From assembly GCA_964569295.1 (NCBI GenBank), contig CAZMVU010000110.1:1-15499 (forward strand): 15,499 nt of DNA, in the 5' to 3' direction. Positions 13,878 through 15,499 of this stretch are shown in pieces (positions within the stretch are counted from its first letter, which is position 1; each line of letters begins with the position of its first letter). The DNA is from CAZMVU01 sp964569295 (GTDB lineage: Bacteria; Hydrogenedentota; Hydrogenedentia; Hydrogenedentales; JAGMZX01). The position numbers and the translations under genes were made by a program. The notes below the pieces were generated by a model. The model saw only the letters and a program-made list of their open reading frames with translations. It made no database searches and was not told the origin of the DNA.

Positions 13878-14981
13878 ATGAGCGGTCCCATGTTGCCCCA
13901 TCTCGATGCTGCCGCATCCCGGCGCCACAAATGGCTTATCGCGGGCGTGGCCGTGCTGGCGATCGTGGTGCTGGTGGCCGTCCTGGGCTATCAGGACTTC
14001 CAGTACGTGCAGCCGGTTTTCATCGACAAGGACGGCACACCCACACCACCGCCCGTATACACCTTGGGACCAGAATTTGTGGAAGGCTTGCGCCGCACCT
14101 TCAACAATCGCAATGCGGGGGAAACCTTTGCGCGCATCGAAGGCCGGCTCGTAGAAGGTGGCCGCGTAGACGCAGCTTTTCTGCGCATTCAGGAAGACAT
14201 TTTCAACGCCGACTTTACCAATCCACCGTTTCCATGGCTCGTCGGTGACAGCCTGTGCTACATCGACGAGACCGGCGCTGTCGTTTTCGAGGTGCCCGAA
14301 GCGGTCCAGGGCAACTTTTTCCATGACGGCCTGGCCGCCGTGGCCGTGCAACGCGAAGAAAATGAAACCGGCTACACCCCCGTTTCCTGGGGCTACGTAG
14401 ACCGCGACGGCAACTTCGCCATCGCCCCCCAGTTCGCCTCTGCCGCCGACTTCAGCCAAGGCCTGGCCTGCGTCGAAAAAGAGGACAAACACGGCTTCAT
14501 CGACAAGCAGGGAGAATTCATTATCCCACCCCGCTTCGTTCGTGCATGGCCGTTTTCCGAGGGGATCGCCGCCGTTGCCGAAACGGACGGGGAATGGGGT
14601 TTTATCGACGATACCGGCGCCTATGTCATCGAGCCCGCCTATTACCACGCGGGCACGTTCTCCGAAGGACTCGCACCGGTGTACGTTCGCACCGGCTCCG
14701 ACAGCGAAGGCGCGGTGCAAGCGCGCGCCGGCTACATAGACCCCCAAGGCGCCGAAGTTATCTCGCCGCGCTTCGCCGCCGCCGAACCCTTCTCGAACGG
14801 AGTGGCCGCCGCGGCCGATGCCGAAAGCCAACGCTACGGCTACATCGACAAACAAGGGCAATGGGTTATCCCACCCCGTTTTCTCGTGGGCGGCCAGTTC
14901 ACCGAGGGCAAAGCGCAAGTCGTGCGCATGCCGCGCACAGTGTTGCGCATCCTGATAGCACTCGAAGACTGGTTCCGATAG
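13878..14981 (+). CDS. Membrane-anchored WG-repeat protein
   Basis: 367 aa. The reading frame is open upstream to 13326, but the ATG at 13878 is chosen because AGGAG (13865-13869) stands 8 nt before it and the upstream part lies antisense inside mdh. A short polar N-terminus is followed by one membrane segment (about 19-37, WLIAGVAVLAIVVLVAVLG), so residues 40-367 should face the outside. Six WG (KWG) beta repeats run from about 127 to 350: CYIDETGAVVFEV, WGYVDRDGNFAIAPQF, HGFIDKQGEFIIPPRF, WGFIDDTGAYVIEPAY, AGYIDPQGAEVISPRF, YGYIDKQGQWVIPPRF. Each is followed by an F-[STFH]-x-G-x-A element such as FSEGLAPV. A degenerate copy, VFIDKDGTP, occurs at 47-55. WG repeats are thought to build beta structures for binding; no enzymatic residue pattern is visible and the ligand is unknown. 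The gene stands alone between mdh and the tmRNA gene. Confidence 0.88.
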   Translation: MSGPMLPHLDAAASRRHKWLIAGVAVLAIVVLVAVLGYQDFQYVQPVFIDKDGTPTPPPVYTLGPEFVEGLRRTFNNRNAGETFARIEGRLVEGGRVDAAFLRIQEDIFNADFTNPPFPWLVGDSLCYIDETGAVVFEVPEAVQGNFFHDGLAAVAVQREENETGYTPVSWGYVDRDGNFAIAPQFASAADFSQGLACVEKEDKHGFIDKQGEFIIPPRFVRAWPFSEGIAAVAETDGEWGFIDDTGAYVIEPAYYHAGTFSEGLAPVYVRTGSDSEGAVQARAGYIDPQGAEVISPRFAAAEPFSNGVAAAADAESQRYGYIDKQGQWVIPPRFLVGGQFTEGKAQVVRMPRTVLRILIALEDWFR

Positions 14982-15018
14982 CGCACACCCCACAGACCAC
15001 CACACAACGCCTGTCCCA

Positions 15019-15048
15019 TTGTACGCCTCGCCAGACGTTTGTTATAAT
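15019..15048 (+). promoter_or_regulatory. Sigma70-type promoter of the tmRNA gene
   Basis: A perfect -10 TATAAT (15043-15048) is preceded by TTGTAC (15019-15024) with an 18-bp spacer. Transcription would start near 15055, giving a 5' leader of about 50 nt that RNase P would remove at 15107. A perfect -10 ahead of a stable RNA gene makes this the best promoter in the window. Confidence 0.7.
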
Positions 15049-15106
15049 GACCGTTGTTGACTCAACGCGGCTGACACGCCAGCGGCATCCTGCCGGCCCA
15101 CAACAC

Positions 15107-15467
15107 GGGGGCGACATGGTTTCGACGGGGGTGAAAGACGCGTGGGTTGCGTGCCGAGGTTGATCGGTTGGCCTCGTAAAAAGCCGATCAAAACACAATT
15201 GCCAACGAACCAATGGCACTTGCCGCCTAAATAATGCGGCACGTTCTACCCGCGACCGCCCGCTAGCGGGATAGAGCGACGACAGTGGGCCGTGAACCGG
15301 GGTTTCGGCAGTGCACCCCGCGTAGCGTATCAAGCAGTGCCTAGCGGGACGTGACAGCGACGCCTGGCCGTCGTCACGTCTGGCGAATCAACCACGCCAG
15401 GCTACGCACGTAGAAGCTCACGCCGACGCACTTCCGGACGCGGGTTCGATTCCCGCCGCCTCCACCA
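15107..15467 (+). ncRNA. ssrA: Transfer-messenger RNA (tmRNA), one-piece
   Basis: 361 nt. Rescues ribosomes stalled on broken messages and adds a degradation tag, with SmpB. The 5' end GGGGGCGACATGGTTTCGAC and the 3' end GGGTTCGATTCCCGCCGCCT followed by CCACCA are hallmark tmRNA sequences. The 7-bp acceptor stem pairs GGGGGCG (15107-15113) with CGCCTCC (15457-15463), with one G-U at the third pair; ACCA at 15464-15467 is encoded in the DNA. The T arm is CGCGGGTTCGATTCCCGCC. The tag frame lies at 15183-15230, and its stop is in the loop of a TGCCGC/GCGGCA stem (15221-15226 with 15236-15241). Pseudoknot-rich sequence fills 15242-15420. There is no sign of the two-piece, permuted form. The terminator should lie beyond the end of the window. 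Confidence 0.97.
15183..15230 (+). other. tmRNA proteolysis-tag reading frame
   Basis: Read in frame with the TAA at 15228-15230, the 15 codons from GCC at 15183 give ADQNTIANEPMALAA. The ALAA ending is the usual signal for ClpXP-type proteases. The resume codon is chosen as GCC because most tags begin with Ala and because an in-frame TAA lies two codons before it (15177-15179); AAA at 15180 is the only other possible first codon. Confidence 0.85.
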
Positions 15468-15499
15468 TTCTTCTCTGCATACCCCCCTATTGACCGGGG

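Noticed and set aside
13827..15005. Minus-strand open frame (392 codons) antisense to the WG-repeat gene
   Set aside because: Its repeated Val/Gly/Phe pattern is simply the reverse of the WG repeats, and its start lies in the spacer before the tmRNA promoter.

Overview
The window is about 62% G+C (estimated by eye) and densely coded, and looks like chromosomal DNA from a Gram-negative bacterium. Three things point to the Planctomycetota/Verrucomicrobiota/Lentisphaerota neighbourhood or Candidatus Hydrogenedentota: a secreted GH78 rhamnosidase, a DUF1080 (3-keto-disaccharide hydrolase type) protein, and a Tat-exported aldo/keto reductase plus Fe-S operon. This placement is inference from gene content; there is no rRNA or phylogenetic marker in the window except a tmRNA. 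I see no transposase, integrase, CRISPR array, tRNA or rRNA.

Layout. (1) 50-3229, minus strand: a large secreted GH78 alpha-L-rhamnosidase. (2) 3230-3539: a divergent intergenic region with promoter-like sequences and a 10-bp inverted repeat. (3) 3540-9716, plus strand: five tightly packed genes, with overlaps of 26 and 4 nt and gaps of 6 and 36 nt. They encode a membrane-anchored DUF6599 protein, a Tat-signal DUF362 protein, a NapH-NapG-like polyferredoxin fusion (six predicted [4Fe-4S] clusters), and two paralogous Tat-signal aldo/keto reductases with C-terminal cysteine clusters. A strong hairpin at 9757-9790 follows. (4) 9832-12623, plus strand: a two-gene unit, an integral-membrane M28 metallopeptidase overlapping by 1 nt with a secreted DUF1080 protein whose catalytic-type domain is interrupted by lectin-like modules. 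(5) 12711-13661, minus strand: an LDH-like malate dehydrogenase, convergent with the DUF1080 gene. (6) 13878-14981, plus strand: a membrane-anchored WG-repeat protein. (7) 15019-15467: a sigma70-type promoter and a complete one-piece tmRNA with a 15-residue tag; the window ends 32 nt later.

How it fits together. The most interesting unit is 3540-9716. The NapH/NapG-like fusion is the kind of module that takes electrons from menaquinol, and the two aldo/keto reductases appear to be exported folded, with a candidate Fe-S site attached to an NADP-type barrel. I infer a membrane-linked extracytoplasmic redox pathway acting on a carbonyl or sugar substrate, exchanging electrons with the quinone pool. 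The adjacent rhamnosidase and DUF1080 protein suggest a polysaccharide-degrading lifestyle, and the substrate could be sugar-derived. No gene in the window proves the substrate or the direction of electron flow.
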